Shown: positions 1 through 11,184, counted from the first letter of the stretch. The stretch: 64,000 nucleotides of DNA from Seiridium cupressi (GCA_036674765.1 JARVKI010000033.1:248001-312000); one strand, 5' to 3'. Made by a program: numbers and translations. Notes: generated by a model not told the origin, from the letters alone.

Positions 1-518
1 GTAGAGCTGCCGGAGGTGATGGTCGAGACAATGGCAGTAACGCTGGCACTAGCGCTGCTACCGCCAGCAGCGGCGGCACCAGTTCCGCTGGGAGTTCCAA
101 CAGAGCTGCTGTAGTAGTACTCCTCGACGCAGTTCTGCAGGCATTGAGCGTAGGCTTCGGTCTCGGCCTGAGTACCGTTACCCTGGACGCATGCTTGGGA
201 GCACTCGTTGGTCTTGTTCACAGCGGACTCGTCAGGGCTGGGGACAGTGATGCAGTGAGCCTGGCAGTCGACGTCACCGGCCGCGCCTGTGGTTTCTATA
301 TTAGCTTCCGTGACTCTCCTATAATAGGCAGATATGGGGAGTGACTTACACTTCTTGAGACACTCGAGGGCGGCAGCTTGTGCAGAGTCGGTGGCCTGGA
401 CGCTGGTTGTGGTAGCGGTACCGGTAGTGAGAGCAGTCGAGGTGACAGTGTCAGTGGTGGACTGGGCGCTAGCAGTCAAGGCGAGGACGCCGGTGACGAG
501 GAACGAAGTGAAACGCAT
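1..518 (-). CDS. Secreted Cys-rich, Ser/Gly-rich cell-surface protein (3' end off window)
   Basis: The start ATG at 518 opens a clear signal peptide (MRFTSFLVTGVLALTASAQS), followed by a Thr/Ser-rich stretch. Exon 1 runs 518-350. A phase-1 intron (349-287) begins GTAAGT and ends CACAG, and exon 2 continues past the left edge. The mature part has paired cysteines (CLKKC, CQAHC, CSQAC, CLQNC), spaced like two repeats of a short helical Cys module. It then turns into a low-complexity Gly/Ala/Ser tail (GTGAAAAGG...), typical of fungal GPI-anchored wall proteins just before the anchor site. The anchor itself would lie outside the window. Role inferred: cell-wall or surface protein. No enzymatic motif is visible. 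It is not a canonical eight-cysteine CFEM domain as far as can be seen. Confidence 0.75.
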   Translation of the reverse strand, partial: MRFTSFLVTGVLALTASAQSTTDTVTSTALTTGTATTTSVQATDSAQAAALECLKKCKSLPISAYYRRVTEANIETTGAAGDVDCQAHCITVPSPDESAVNKTNECSQACVQGNGTQAETEAYAQCLQNCVEEYYYSSSVGTPSGTGAAAAGGSSASASVTAIVSTITSGSS

Positions 519-3500
519 TTTGGGTAGAGTATTAAGTAAAAATAGTACTACTTTGTAAGACCAGAAGATAGCGACGGTGTATAGCGAGTGTATTAACGAA
601 AGGAGCAAGTCGGAACTATTTTCAGCGATCAGAGACGGGAACGAAAATTCAAGTAGACATAGGGTGCGTCGATGGGAAAGAGTTTCGTATTAAATAGGGA
701 CGAGCCAGAGCCAGCACACACCATCATCACGCTACTACCAACGGCGCCCCTGGGGAAGCCTGTCCAACACATCCGTCATTGGACCAGGGGTGTGCCATCC
801 TTGGGCCGGACAGGAAAGAAAAAATAAAATAAAACAAAATACCACTTACAGCCAGGCAGCTAAGCCAGCTAGGTTGATGCCAAGGTCTCAGCAGGGCACA
901 CGCCTTCACGCCCTCCACATTTCGGCTCAGCGCGTTCATGCGTCCGCGGTCCAATCCCTGCCGCAGCGTTACTCTTGGACCTGGCCAGCTCCCTAGCGTC
1001 TGTTAGTCGCCCCATCATATCAATTAAAATTACGAGCTTTTGTCCACATGCCTGCCGAGTTGGGTTTTTGGAGTTTGTAGCAGGCAGATCGGGCATTAAC
1101 TTCATTGAGGACTCGTATATCATGATGATTCAGCCGGTCTTGCAAAAAAGCCCAAATTTCCAAGAAAGATTTGTGCCGCGTAGTAAGCTGTGTTGTCTCG
1201 GGAAGGAAAACAATGTTAAAGAACGTTTCAGTAACCTGCAGGAAGGCGCTATTTCCCGCCTGTGGGGAAAACTGCAGTATGCTTAAGATCGGACGGTGAT
1301 CTAAAAACCCCTGTACAAAGGCTGTAAGGGGCTTTCGGCTCCTTTCTAGCTCACAACACTGTCGACGCTACAACACGAAATTCGAGTCCGTCGTCGAGAA
1401 TGAGAATATCGCGGTCTCAGCTGACTCTGGATGGAATGCCTCTTAATCTCTCAGTTAGCATTGAAACATTAGTACTTCTGCAATGGTCAACCGCTTCGAG
1501 CGCACAATGCCCAACCCAGGGCAAGAGGTGCGATGCGCCATTGGGGGAAAGCTGACGGCCTCTGATCAGCATCCACGGGGCGCAGTCGACCTAATGGACA
1601 GAATCCTCGGTGGATTCAGGCTACTTGTTTCCAAGTCCGGTGAGTGTTCATCCATTCTATTCTTGAGTCCGGGTCCGCAGAGTGCTGCAAGTGTCCGTCT
1701 TTTGCCGCCGTGTTGCCTAGGCAGGAGGTGGTGTGAGCCGGAGAATACGAGGTTCGCCCACCATCTCGTCGCCGCTCGCCCAATCTGGACTCTTGTCCAC
1801 ATCTCCACTGACAGCAGCTGCATTGTTCGTGTTTTGTATCTTCGTGCGTGGCAACTACTGCGTGAGCCAGCATCTGCACGTACAGTAGAAGCAATTAAGT
1901 CTTTCAAACGTAGGTACGCCCGCCCGATTCGACTCATGTGATGTGGTGCGAGGATCATCGCCGACCCGCGGGTCCGGAGGATTGATCGGTTGTCGGCTCA
2001 CTGGCTTGGCGCTAGAAATAAGCTTGAGGCAGCCCGATTTACACTTCAGCATGGACAAAGATGGCACATACAACTTCAATCCCAATAGTTCACATACGTC
2101 CCACATGGGGGGATTATATTCGTCGGCGAAGTCATAGTTAGGTGTTATGCTGCATTCTAGTCTAGTGCTTAGGACCACTACTTTCGGGGGGGCAGGCCGT
2201 TGATCTGGAATTGGGGAAAACTTTAAAAAGCGGCACCCATAATCCTCTTTATGGAGAAGAACATACACAAAACGGCATTCCGCGCATCATGTATTTCGAC
2301 TAATGGTCATTGAGTACGCACATTTTAGAAGTCAACGTTTTGGTGATACCGCTGTCCTCCCCCACGAGTTCAACAGTTCATCACCAAGTCGTCGCAGAGG
2401 GACTTACAATTTGAATTTAGATACATAGGCACGCGTTCTAGCGATTTTCAATGGAGCGTATCTATACTAATTTCATCAAGTATCAACGTTAGAAGATGTG
2501 GGTAGTAAAGCAAGACAACCGAATAATTAAGAAACCAAGTTCGGCCATCAGCAGCAGTTTCCTGAGAAATAATCTTTATCTCAATTGCACAACCTGTTTT
2601 TGGGACTTTGCACTGCAAATTTAAACCACAAAAAGGGAATGAATGCTGATTTTCATTTAAGCCACGGCACATTTAGATCGTTCTCCGGTTTGGTACACAA
2701 TGCGTTCACAAGTACAAACGGGACATTTTGAAATTTGAAAAACTCATTCCTGTAATTGCAACAACCAGTATCTCTCATTTATAAAGTAACTTCACCACGG
2801 GGTTTGAAACATACCTTGGTCATGTGTACAGAAAGAAATGCGCCTGAGTTATGTCGAAGGATACTGTCCATGTTATGGTATGTGTGTGACTGCCATCGTT
2901 ATACCACGGCGGAGCATTGTTTGCCGTTCATACCACAAGAGGCAAGACTATTCTCTGGATCTTTAGTTCCTATCCCAATGTTAAATACAGGTAGTACCAG
3001 TATGGTGACCATCAGTGCTCTTAGCACTAGAGCGATACATAGCCGACTGAATAATACCTATGTCCTGCTTCCCACGAGTGACTAACACAAGGCTGGCTTT
3101 TATCTACCTATAGTAGATGCGTATAGCAAAATGACATAAACAACGCTCGTTCGACTAGGAGCATGAAGTAGCTAAATCTATTCAAGTGTTCATTCTCTAG
3201 CGCCAGATATATATGTCTCGTCAAGGACTCGGAAGAACATCAACTTAAACATAAAATCCACTAGCGTTTTATCTAACCTTTTTTTTATTTTTTTTTTATT
3301 TTTTTTTTATTTTAGCTCGAACTGCTCACATTAGAAATATGTTGGTATCCTTTCCGTGTCTTGCACTCCAATAAATTTCCCTTCAAATCCGAGCAGGTAG
3401 CACGATTGATCACAAATCAACAGTAGTTTGGGTATTAACCAATCTTCTTCTCTTCTCTTATAGTTGTGATCAAACATCCAAGCAAGGCCCAGTGGTCATC

Positions 3501-3541
3501 ATGTTCTCTGCCCATGCACACCATATCCCCTCACAGAAGTC
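519..3541. other. Gene-poor interval, 3 kb
   Basis: The first 200 bases upstream of 518 hold the promoter of the secreted protein, including a TATTTAA-like box near 690-700 on the minus strand. The rest has only short overlapping open frames on both strands (for example 1483-1941 plus, 1855-2268 minus) with no recognisable motif, no clean exon edges and no codon bias I would trust. The right third (about 2280-3480) is visibly AT-rich and includes the T-rich repeat at 3279-3314. Confidence 0.5.
3279..3314. repeat. T-tract tandem repeat, unit about T10A
   Basis: T runs of about 8, 10 and 10 bases are each separated by a single A. This is a short simple-sequence array lying about 230 bp beyond the 3' end of the Zn2Cys6 gene. 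Confidence 0.85.
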
Positions 3542-4867
3542 TCAGTACATCCCTGAATCTACCCCCAATGACATGGCCAGATCGTCTCTTTCAGCTCTTC
3601 CTACTTTCTCATTGAGCCACTGCCCCAGCCTTTCCGCCCCATAATGAACACGTATGATAGCCAATCCAAAGTCATCGACCTCCACGGGCGCCTCACTCAG
3701 CACATGATCTAGCCGCATACTTTGCAGACCCAATAATGGGTCATCTTTCCCCTGCCCTACGAGCTTCCCCCACGAGTACGCGCTCTTAGCATCCCAGACG
3801 CCTCGGCGGATCGAGATGGTCACGCCGCCGGGACATCCGGACCAGCCGCGCTTCAGCGTCAGGAAGACATGCTGCACGATGCCTGCGGTCAGGAATACAC
3901 GGCGGACGGATTCAAGATGGACAAAAGTGTGCCATAGATCCATTTCTCCAGGTGCCGTATTCGCCCCGGGGCCATGAAGGCTCGCCGTCGTCGAGACCAG
4001 GCCATGCTGGGGATGATGGAACGGACGGTTCTCCTGGGCACGCCGCGCACCCCACCACATGGCCTCGCACCACTTGAAGAGGGTATCGACCATGTTCTCG
4101 GCCTGTACACGGGCGCGAATATCGCCGTCGAATAATCGAATGATCTGGTATGCTAACAGGGCGTGGACGCGGGCAAGATGCTCGGACATGGTCAGCTCGT
4201 TGCCCAAGGTCTCCCGCAGGGCGTGCTCCTGGACCAGCTGCTCCGTTCTGGCTTCCAGGATGCGCAGAACCGTCTCTCTGTTCGCGGGCGTCCTATGGTG
4301 GTAAGTCGAGACGGCCGTGTATGCATCCTGTATGCACCGTGGCATCTCCCGCCGGTAGAGCTCCGGGTGGAAGAGGGGATTAGACTGTGTTGGCGACGGC
4401 CCGGAGGCCCAGGCGAAGAACCAGCTGCGTATAGTGGTGATGCAGGCGTCCAAGCTGGACGTCGATACAACGTCTGGTGCGCGAGGTATCGAGTATTCCT
4501 GTTCCCAGCTCGATGGAACGAGGAACCAGAGTGCGGACGATTCTGGGTTGCCGTTATTCCCTGAGACATCTGGCACTGATGTCGACAGATGTGGATCGAC
4601 GTCCAGTAATGTGTAATCAAAATCGGTACCGTCCACCAGTAGATCGTCAATAGATCCGGTTTGGTCCGACGTCTCGGGAGTAAGTGCTGCGGAAGATCCA
4701 ATCTCCACAGCCGGTGGTAGTGAAGACGGGGCCGCGAGACGACGGGCTGGTGGGTACTTACACTCTATCCCACGATGTATACATCGCCGGCAAGATGGGA
4801 CCTGTTTTGTGCATTGGCGTTTAGCTTTGGTGCATCCCGCGCAAGCCCGCCGCCACGGTGTGGACAT
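3542..4867 (-). CDS. Zn2Cys6 (fungal binuclear cluster) transcription factor
   Basis: A single-exon 441-aa protein. The N-terminus carries a textbook binuclear zinc cluster with cysteines at residues 9, 12, 19, 26, 29 and 36 (C-x2-C-x6-C-x6-C-x2-C-x6-C), rich in Lys/Arg between the first cysteines. It is followed by a Pro/Ser/Ala linker and an acidic stretch around residues 65-110. The remainder is helical and contains no PF04082-type middle homology region that I recognise, so it resembles short secondary-metabolism-type regulators. The start at 4867 places the cluster at the usual distance from Met1. It is transcribed away from the short-chain dehydrogenase at 5400, sharing a promoter of about 530 bp. 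Role inferred: local regulator of the divergent dehydrogenase gene. The target is not proven by sequence. Confidence 0.9.
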   Translation of the reverse strand: MSTPWRRACAGCTKAKRQCTKQVPSCRRCIHRGIECKYPPARRLAAPSSLPPAVEIGSSAALTPETSDQTGSIDDLLVDGTDFDYTLLDVDPHLSTSVPDVSGNNGNPESSALWFLVPSSWEQEYSIPRAPDVVSTSSLDACITTIRSWFFAWASGPSPTQSNPLFHPELYRREMPRCIQDAYTAVSTYHHRTPANRETVLRILEARTEQLVQEHALRETLGNELTMSEHLARVHALLAYQIIRLFDGDIRARVQAENMVDTLFKWCEAMWWGARRAQENRPFHHPQHGLVSTTASLHGPGANTAPGEMDLWHTFVHLESVRRVFLTAGIVQHVFLTLKRGWSGCPGGVTISIRRGVWDAKSAYSWGKLVGQGKDDPLLGLQSMRLDHVLSEAPVEVDDFGLAIIRVHYGAERLGQWLNEKVGRAERDDLAMSLGVDSGMY

Positions 4868-5399
4868 GGTGCTCTTCAGCCTATCTTTTTTAATACTAGA
4901 TAGCTCTACTAGAGATGTTGTAGCTCACATCACTCTCGCTCCTCGTGCCTTTAGTCTGAAGTAAGAAAATGGCGGCCATCCATAATCATGGTTACGTTTG
5001 TGTCTCATGCTGACTAGAGTATGTCAGCACCCTGCGGAAGAATGACGGACAATTGTGGAGACACGAATATGATCAAGGCAGCCATCGGGGCGGAACCAAT
5101 CAGGATTGCGGATTTTTGAAGGAGTTTCCGCAAGTTAATTCCCGTATTCGATAACAATTGTTCATGCTATACCGCACTCTCACGCGAATGGAACTTATAC
5201 GGCTCTATAGACAGTGAAACGAACCTCCACTAACCCGCACTTTATTGCAGTGGACTGTGCATGATGAATATCAAGTCCGGGAAGCTTTGATGTCAGTATA
5301 CTGTATAACAAAGCTCTTCTGCCATCTCAGAACGATTTCAATATGCCAAAACTACTTTACTTGATTAGCCTTATATATCTTCTTCTCAACACCAGCACC
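4868..5399. promoter_or_regulatory. Shared divergent promoter, Zn2Cys6 regulator / dehydrogenase
   Basis: This 532-bp interval separates two genes transcribed outwards. It contains the CGG...CCG dyad at 5106-5133 and two ACAATTGT palindromes (5049-5056, and inside the 10-bp AACAATTGTT at 5153-5162). A TATA-like TGTATAAC stands near 5302, about 100 bp upstream of the dehydrogenase ATG. Confidence 0.55.
5106..5133. promoter_or_regulatory. Inverted CGG repeat, candidate Zn2Cys6 binding site
   Basis: TTGCGGA and TCCGCAA form a perfect 7-bp inverted pair, separated by 14 bases. Zn2Cys6 dimers are known to bind inverted CGG triplets at protein-specific spacing. Occupancy by the neighbouring regulator is inference. 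Confidence 0.4.
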
Positions 5400-6473
5400 A
5401 TGAGTTCCTCGAGCCCAACTAGGACTACCTACAGCAACCCCTACGCGGCACTGTCTCCTCTTCGTCCAGAAGTCTCACAGGCCGGCCGAACAGTCCTGAT
5501 AACTGGCGGCAACAGCGGCATCGGCTACGCGGCAGCACGAGCCTTCGGCCAAGCCGGAGCCTCGCGTGTCATCATCACAGGACGACGAGCAGAAGCCACC
5601 CGAGAGGCGGCCGCGACCCTCGAGTCCCAGCTGGCCAATCCCAACACCAAGTTCGTCGGTGTGACATGTGATATGGCCAAGGCCGATGCGGTCGAGCGCC
5701 TCTGGGCCGCCCTCGCAGCCGAGGGCAAGTTCGTCGACGTCCTGGTGCTCAATGCCACGGGCATCGCGGGGCCGGGGCGCATCCTCGAGCGCGGGACAGA
5801 GAAGATATGGACGGACTACGACATCAATGTCCGCGCTCAACTGCGGACGACTGAGTATTTCTACAAGCAGAAAAGCACCTCGGCCACAGGTGATAAGAGG
5901 GTGGGAAACAGAGTACTCACTACCTATCTCTCGTCTCAATCTCCTTCCTTGAAAGTAACACTCACCTTGCTGACACGCGCGATTGGTAGTTCCTTGTCAT
6001 GGTGTCTACGTCAGCTATCCACAACTATGAGCACACCGCGCTATATCCTGGATACGGTTTGACCAAAAGTGCGGCAACGTTTGCTATGCAACTGATCGCC
6101 AGGGAAACGTCGCCCGATGACATGCAAATAGTCAATTTCCACCCAGGCCCGGTGTACACGAATAATGCGAAAACTGTGGGGTGGACCGAGGATTCCTTCC
6201 CCTGGCATGATCGTAAGTTCCATCCTTTTGGTCATTTCAACAATGGCCACCAGCAACGAAATTGTGTGATAGAGAGAGATGGCTGACGGAGGACACGATG
6301 TAGCAAACCTCCCTGGCCAATTCGCTGTATGGGCTGCTTCCACGGAGGCGAAGTTCCTCCATGGCAGGTTTGTCTACTCTGCGTGGGACGTGAATGAGCT
6401 CAAGGGTGCTGAGCTGCGAAAGAAGATCAGTGAGGATGAGGATTTCCTCCGAATCGGAGTTGTTGGCTTTTAA
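5400..6473 (+). CDS. Short-chain dehydrogenase/reductase (classical SDR fold)
   Basis: Three exons: 5400 to about 5900, 5990-6212 and 6304-6473, giving about 297 aa. The N-terminus has the NAD(P)-binding TGGNSGIG motif (near residue 34) followed by a TGRR segment suggesting NADP preference. It also has NATGIAG in place of the usual NNAG, a catalytic serine in VSTSAIHN, and a Tyr-x3-Lys pair in YGLTK. The PG segment after beta-6 (HPGPVYT) is present. The start at 5400 has a good context (CACCATGA); an in-frame ATG at 5343 would add a 19-residue hydrophobic leader and is less likely. The intron-1 donor is uncertain (GTGGGA at 5901 or GTACTC at 5913, both phase 0). Intron 2 is GTAAGT...TAG, phase 1. 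Substrate unknown. It lies head-to-head with a Zn2Cys6 regulator. Confidence 0.85.
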
Positions 6474-6721
6474 TACGCTGTTCCGCCCTTGAACGTGAAA
6501 TCATGGCTATTGTGGTTTCCTCGTCTCTCGCAATGGCAATCGGAAAAGCATGAGCGCCCACTGCGAGTAAATTTATATAATAGAGAAGTGGGGAAAGAAA
6601 CTGCCTTTCATGATTCACTGCAACGTTGCCCAGTGATAGATACCACACATCAAGGCAATTTACCTACCAGGTGGCCCCAACGGTACACCGGCGCCTGTCT
6701 CTAGCTTATATCGCTCAGTCT

Positions 6722-8161
6722 TTACTCGATCATATCGACATCATCACCGCCAGCCTGAACTTCAGTAGACTGTGCTGCGGGTGCATCATTCGTGGTACCG
6801 CCCGGACCAAAGTAGTCAGCCATTTCAGCGTCCAACTCCTCTTGGGTCTTTTTCGGTCGCCCTTCTCGTCCCTTACGTTCGCCAGCCTCCCGTGCGTCGC
6901 GGCCGCCTCCCTCACGTCTCTGGCCAGGTCGTCTCCCATCTCCTCTTCCTCCGCCACGCCGACGGGGGATGGGGCTACGCGATCTTCTACCGCCAGCGGG
7001 TACATACCGATCAATGCTACGATCGATGCCCGGCGAATATGACCGGGATCGCCCAGACGGAACAGTAATTCGGTCAGCCAGGGATCGTCCCGGCAGCTCA
7101 GCCGTATCGAAGGGGTTGCGTCGGGGGCCTGAAGGCATGATGGTCAATCTGATTGGCTGGCCCTTCGCATTCGCACCATCGAACTCCCGGATAGCTTCTT
7201 TGGCATCCTGGTATTCTTCGTAGGTAACATAAGCGAGGCCTTCGGAGCGTCCAGCGCGGTCGTAAATCAGTTCGATCTTGACGAGTGGTCCGATTCTGCC
7301 GAAAAGTCCCTAGATTGGTTATCAGCACCGAAGCATGAACAACAAGCATGAGTAACAGCTTACCTCCAGATCTGTCTGACTAAGATCATAGTGCAGGTTC
7401 TCGACCTTGATCTTGGCGCCGCGGGTATCCTCACTGCATCAGTCATTAGCCCGAGTGGTACACTGAAGTGTAAGTGGTGGAAGACGAACCGCGACGAAGG
7501 ACCAGGCGAACGTCGGCGGGAGTTTCGGGACCGGTTGTGTGAATGGCTGTCTTCGAACTTATCGTGGACCCATTCCCTAGAGCACAAGTCAGATTCCAAC
7601 ACTCTGCAGGTCCCATCGGGTGGCCAAACGTACGAATCCATATTTCTCGATTCATCTCTGGTGGACTGTCTCGCAGAACGAGATCGCTACGTTAGCCGTG
7701 ACATTCCTCAACGCTGGTGACGACCAAGCACCCCCTCAAGCCATCGGGGTCCCAATTGTCGAAGAGAGAATCGCGCTGGAACACGTTTGAGGTTCGACAG
7801 GCGGGGGTGACGTGGTCTAGGTGTAGATATTAAGTAGGAGAGTGAGCAACCTGCAGGCTGCCGCATTAGCTCCGGAGCTCCTTGGCCTCTGCGGGAGGAG
7901 GGATTGTCGTGGTGTCTTGCCTTTCTTACACCGTCTCGCGGGTACGAGTCTCGCTCGCGAGTTCGAGAACCACCACCGCGGCCGCCTCCGTTTCCGCCTC
8001 GGCGTCGAGGGCCGCCTCTCTTGTGCTGTGAAAGTACTCGTTAGCCGTCCGTGGCCTCGTATCTTGCTCCCGCAATTGTTTACTGTGGGGTGTGGTTTTG
8101 CTTCCTTCTTGCTGGTGCTTACCTGATTCTCAGCGACGATCTCGTCAAGGCTGCGATCCAT
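6722..8161 (-). CDS. ALY/REF-type RNA-binding mRNA export factor (Yra1/Mlo3-like)
   Basis: Six predicted exons: 8161-8123, 8025-7932, 7816-7732, 7576-7490, 7433-7364 and 7309-6722, about 320 aa. The N-terminus MDRSLDEIVAE is the conserved UAP56-binding motif of ALY/REF proteins. Next comes an RGG-rich basic region (GGPRRRGG), then WVHDKFED, a linker conserved in fungal homologues. One RRM follows, from IKVENLHYDL (RNP2) to EGLAYVTY (RNP1). An Arg/Gly-rich tail leads to the C-terminal FoP-duplication motif (KTQEELDAEMADYF). Known role of the family: adaptor in TREX that hands mRNA to the Mex67/TAP exporter in the nucleus. The RRM exons and last exon are firm. The edges of the exons at 7932-7732 are my best phase-consistent choice. 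Yra1-type genes are often autoregulated through splicing, so many introns here are notable. Confidence 0.85.
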
Positions 8162-8656
8162 CTTGTTCAGCGTGTTGGGGGTGTCTGTGTAGGAGTAAAA
8201 TGGAATGCGGTCAGAACCTCGGACGCGGCTGATGCAAGCTAGAACTTCAGCACATCTGACGACCAGTGGATGGTGGGGCCTCTGCAGGGGACCATGTGGT
8301 GGGGCTGAGCTATGTTGGCTTGTTTAGGCCGTGTGCTCGAGTCTGCTTCATGCTATGCACACTGGGTCATTGCCAAGCATCCCCAATCCATGCATTGCGG
8401 GGAAGTATTTGAAGCCAAATCGTCCTATTGTCTGCAAGTTGAAAATCTCAGGTCTTGTGTGTCTTAGTCAGGTCCAATGAAAGCCCACGACCTGTGATTA
8501 TCTCGAGACTTAAAAAGTTGAATGCCGTCGTTGATTGAAGCTTAATAAGCTGGCAGAGACGACGTGAAAGATGGGCCCGCATCAACAGATCATATATTTA
8601 CACAATTCTGTACAGTCGTCCTAATCTACAAGAGTCTCCTACCAAGACTTTATGTC
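8162..8656. promoter_or_regulatory. Upstream region of the ALY/REF gene
   Basis: This 495-bp region holds the promoter of the mRNA-export gene (minus strand) and the 3' end of the gene at 8657. I see no further coding signal. Confidence 0.5.
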
Positions 8657-10322
8657 TTACGGGCCCGTGTTTATTATATCTGCGTGAGGCACATCGATCT
8701 TTGTCGTGAACGGGAAAGCCCGAATCGCTGATGTATGGCCGGGGCTATTCAGCTTCAAGTACATACCCTCCGAGGACATTGCGGTGAAGAGGTGCGGTAT
8801 GACCTTTGGTATGACCTTTGCGTCGTTCTCCACTTCCTTCTCGAATACTCTCTCGGGAAGCAATTCTTCCCTCTTTTCGGTGACGCCAAGGTACCAACCG
8901 CGATTCAGTTGGAACTTGCGACCAGATTCTGGTAGTTCTGGTAGTTCTGGTAGTTCCGGTTGAGCACAGAACAGTATGTACGACCCTGGCGTCACAATCC
9001 CTTGTGATGGATCACCACTATTCCTCGTTTCGAACGCCTTGATGAAGTCGTCCAGATTGTCTTGATCTGGCCTGGTGTAACTTGTTTCCGGGTCAAGGGA
9101 GAGCAGCCCCTGTTTCGCACCCCATCCACCACCACCGCTCACTAAGCCGTGTCAGTTCAGGCGTGAGATGAGTGCAGGATAGGATAGACTTACATATCTT
9201 GTGAATGCGGAAACCATAGTGATTTAGCTTTCTAAAAATGTCCTTGTTCCTCTTGACTAGTCTCTTCTCCGTCATTTTGGCGCTTTTCACGTGGCTGCTG
9301 AAGGGAATAAGTCCGCTGAAAGCATCAGACTCCATCAAGTGTGGTGGAATAACAATAGCCCACACGCCAACAGGACCTTGTACTTTTCGCCTTTTCAGAA
9401 GCTGTGGAATCAGTACCTCAAGCTCCTTCGACGCTGGCGTGGCCACCCCATCAATCTCGACCTGTCGTACTATATTCCCGAGCCCAGCGACGATCTTTCT
9501 TGGGGGTGTGAGAGGGACTAACGGAATCCTAAGGTTGAACGTAGGTTCTGTTTTGGTGACGAACTCGATATCTTGATGAGTTTTATCCTGAACTAAAGTG
9601 GCCTCCGCACGGCCTGAGGAGTCTGTCTCGTAGCGAGTCGCAAATAGTGTCGAGCGCCGCCCATTCTGGAAGACGGTGTTCGCAAGAGGAAGTGTGATAC
9701 TGGAGTTGGGCGGGTTTCCCGCGAAAGCCATAGATAGCGATACGGAAGCTACTCTGTCGGCGTTCCGACTCACGTCCGCATCCTCCTGCTCCCAGAGGCG
9801 AGGCAGCATGTTCTGGGTTCCATAAAGGACGGAGAGGCCAGATCTAGGCTGCCCGTAGACTAGGTCAGGGCGCAGGCCATCCGTCACACCTGACAAGACA
9901 TCTACAGTAGCCTTACCCGTTGCGTTGCTCGACGCCTGGAAACTTCCCAGAAAGTCCGACATGAACTGCCCATCTTCCAACCATGGCGCAAGATCTTTTG
10001 ACGCCAGTAGGACTAAGGAACTGCTCGATACCTCCGAGTCGGCAGCCCATTGCTGAGCATCCTGTTGCGCCTTCACGTATTGACGAAGTTGGTCGATCAC
10101 CAGTGCCTAGATCTCGTTAATGCCAATCCATCAAGTTCAGGGCCCGACGTGAAAGAACGCTGGCCATTGGCAATTAGATGGTGACCATACCTGGCAACCC
10201 TCCTTGCCCCTTACTGCCACGCTAAAGCATCCCCAGCGCTTGGCTTGACTCTCCGAGATTTGACTGTAGCAGCGAAAGGACCTCAGAGAGCCCAGAAAAC
10301 GCGGTCGCATATCTCGCAACAT
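8657..10322 (-). CDS. Conserved fungal protein, probable mitochondrial import; possible FIST-like N-terminal domain
   Basis: Three exons: 10322-10215, 10106-9194 and 9141-8657 (501 aa), phases 0 and 1. The N-terminus MLRDMRPRFLGSLRSFRCYS is Arg-rich, amphipathic and lacks acidic residues, a good mitochondrial presequence. The middle contains SLVLLASKDLAPWL, DVLSGVTDGL and PLTPPRKIVAGLGN. The C-terminal third opens with SGGGGWGAKQGLLSLDPE, a motif I associate with an uncharacterised family of fungal proteins. The segment VLLASKDL...VLSGVTDG recalls FIST-type sensory domains, but this is a memory-based guess. Two in-frame micro-duplications are present: KVIPKVIP and PELPELPELPES. An alternative donor at the second GTATGG (27 bases further into intron 1) would also keep phase 0. 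Function unknown. Confidence 0.75.
8797..8820. repeat. 12-bp direct repeat inside coding exon (KVIP duplication)
   Basis: GGTATGACCTTT occurs twice back to back. On the coding (minus) strand it duplicates the tetrapeptide KVIP and keeps frame. Confidence 0.85.
8928..8960. repeat. 9-bp tandem repeat inside coding exon (PEL array)
   Basis: The unit TGGTAGTTC is repeated three times plus a partial copy. On the minus strand it encodes PELPELPELPES. The copies are almost identical, which suggests recent slippage. Confidence 0.85.
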
Positions 10323-10594
10323 TTGTGACGTCAATCGTCAGTCACACAAGAAGAATGTGATTCAATGGTTGATGGTTGTTGTCATGGTAAATTTGCCGAG
10401 CACCGTGAGGCCAGTGCGCTAACGCCAAAGCGTACGCGCATGGATGGCACTGTGTGGAGATCGCGCTCACAGTCACCCATAGACCGAAACTGGGACTAAC
10501 TACATGGACAAAAGAATGGGAGCAATACTTATCCTTTCCGTTACAAGCAGACACCGTACCATCTACTAGCTGCCGTCCAGCCCAAGAAGATGCT

Positions 10595-11075
10595 TCGCGA
10601 AGGCTGAAATTGCAGTGTAGTGTACCAAGCCGACTCAAGCGTACAAGTTTCTATACAACCGAGCATACTCCACACTTGCTTGAGACTCTTCGTGAGGGTT
10701 AAAATTGCAGTGTAGAACCTTCCCGATGCATATCAGCTTTCGGCTTAGTCCGGAAGGCTTGCCGAAAAGTACAATTCATTCGTCCAACGGAACACCTATC
10801 CCACCATCGTAAGCCAACAAACTGATCGAATTCTGCCAAAGAGGCCCTTGGTAGGGGGTTAAAATAGCTGTGCAAAATTGATGTGTTACTATATATAACT
10901 TGATGCTATACAGCCCGGGCGTACACCATGTCAGCTTGCAGCCTCTTCTTAAAAGGCTCACCGAACAACACATTTCATTCGTGTTTCGGAGTACCTGTTT
11001 TTCGAACGCAAGCCACTAAGCTAATCGAAGTCGGCTAAAAAAGGCCTTTCGTGAGGGTTAAAATTTGCAGTGTCA
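10595..11075. repeat. Diverged direct repeats sharing GTGAGGGTTAAAATTGCAGTGT
   Basis: Related cores are visible at about 10601-10620, 10692-10714, 10851-10874 and 11051-11073. The 10715-10860 and 10875-11050 segments also match in order (CAGCTT; CTTGCCGAAAAGTACAATTC against CTCACCGAACAACACATTTC; then ATTCGT; GTAAGCCAACAAACT-GATCGAA against GCAAGCCACTAAGCTAATCGAA; AAAGAGGCCCT against AAAAAGGCCTT). Spacing is irregular, about 90, 160 and 200 bp. Confidence 0.65.
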
Positions 11076-11184
11076 GAGCAGGCTGCGATGATAACGGTCG
11101 AGTCCATGTTGGAAGAAAGTATACGGGTAGTTATAATTTGGTTATACGATAAACGCTATGCCAGTCTACTGAGAATGCCTGTAT

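Noticed and set aside
1483..2268. Overlapping frames on both strands (152, 130 and 137 aa), one with a Cys-rich end
   Set aside because: Cysteine spacing does not match a zinc cluster or a secreted Cys motif, and no splice chain joins them.
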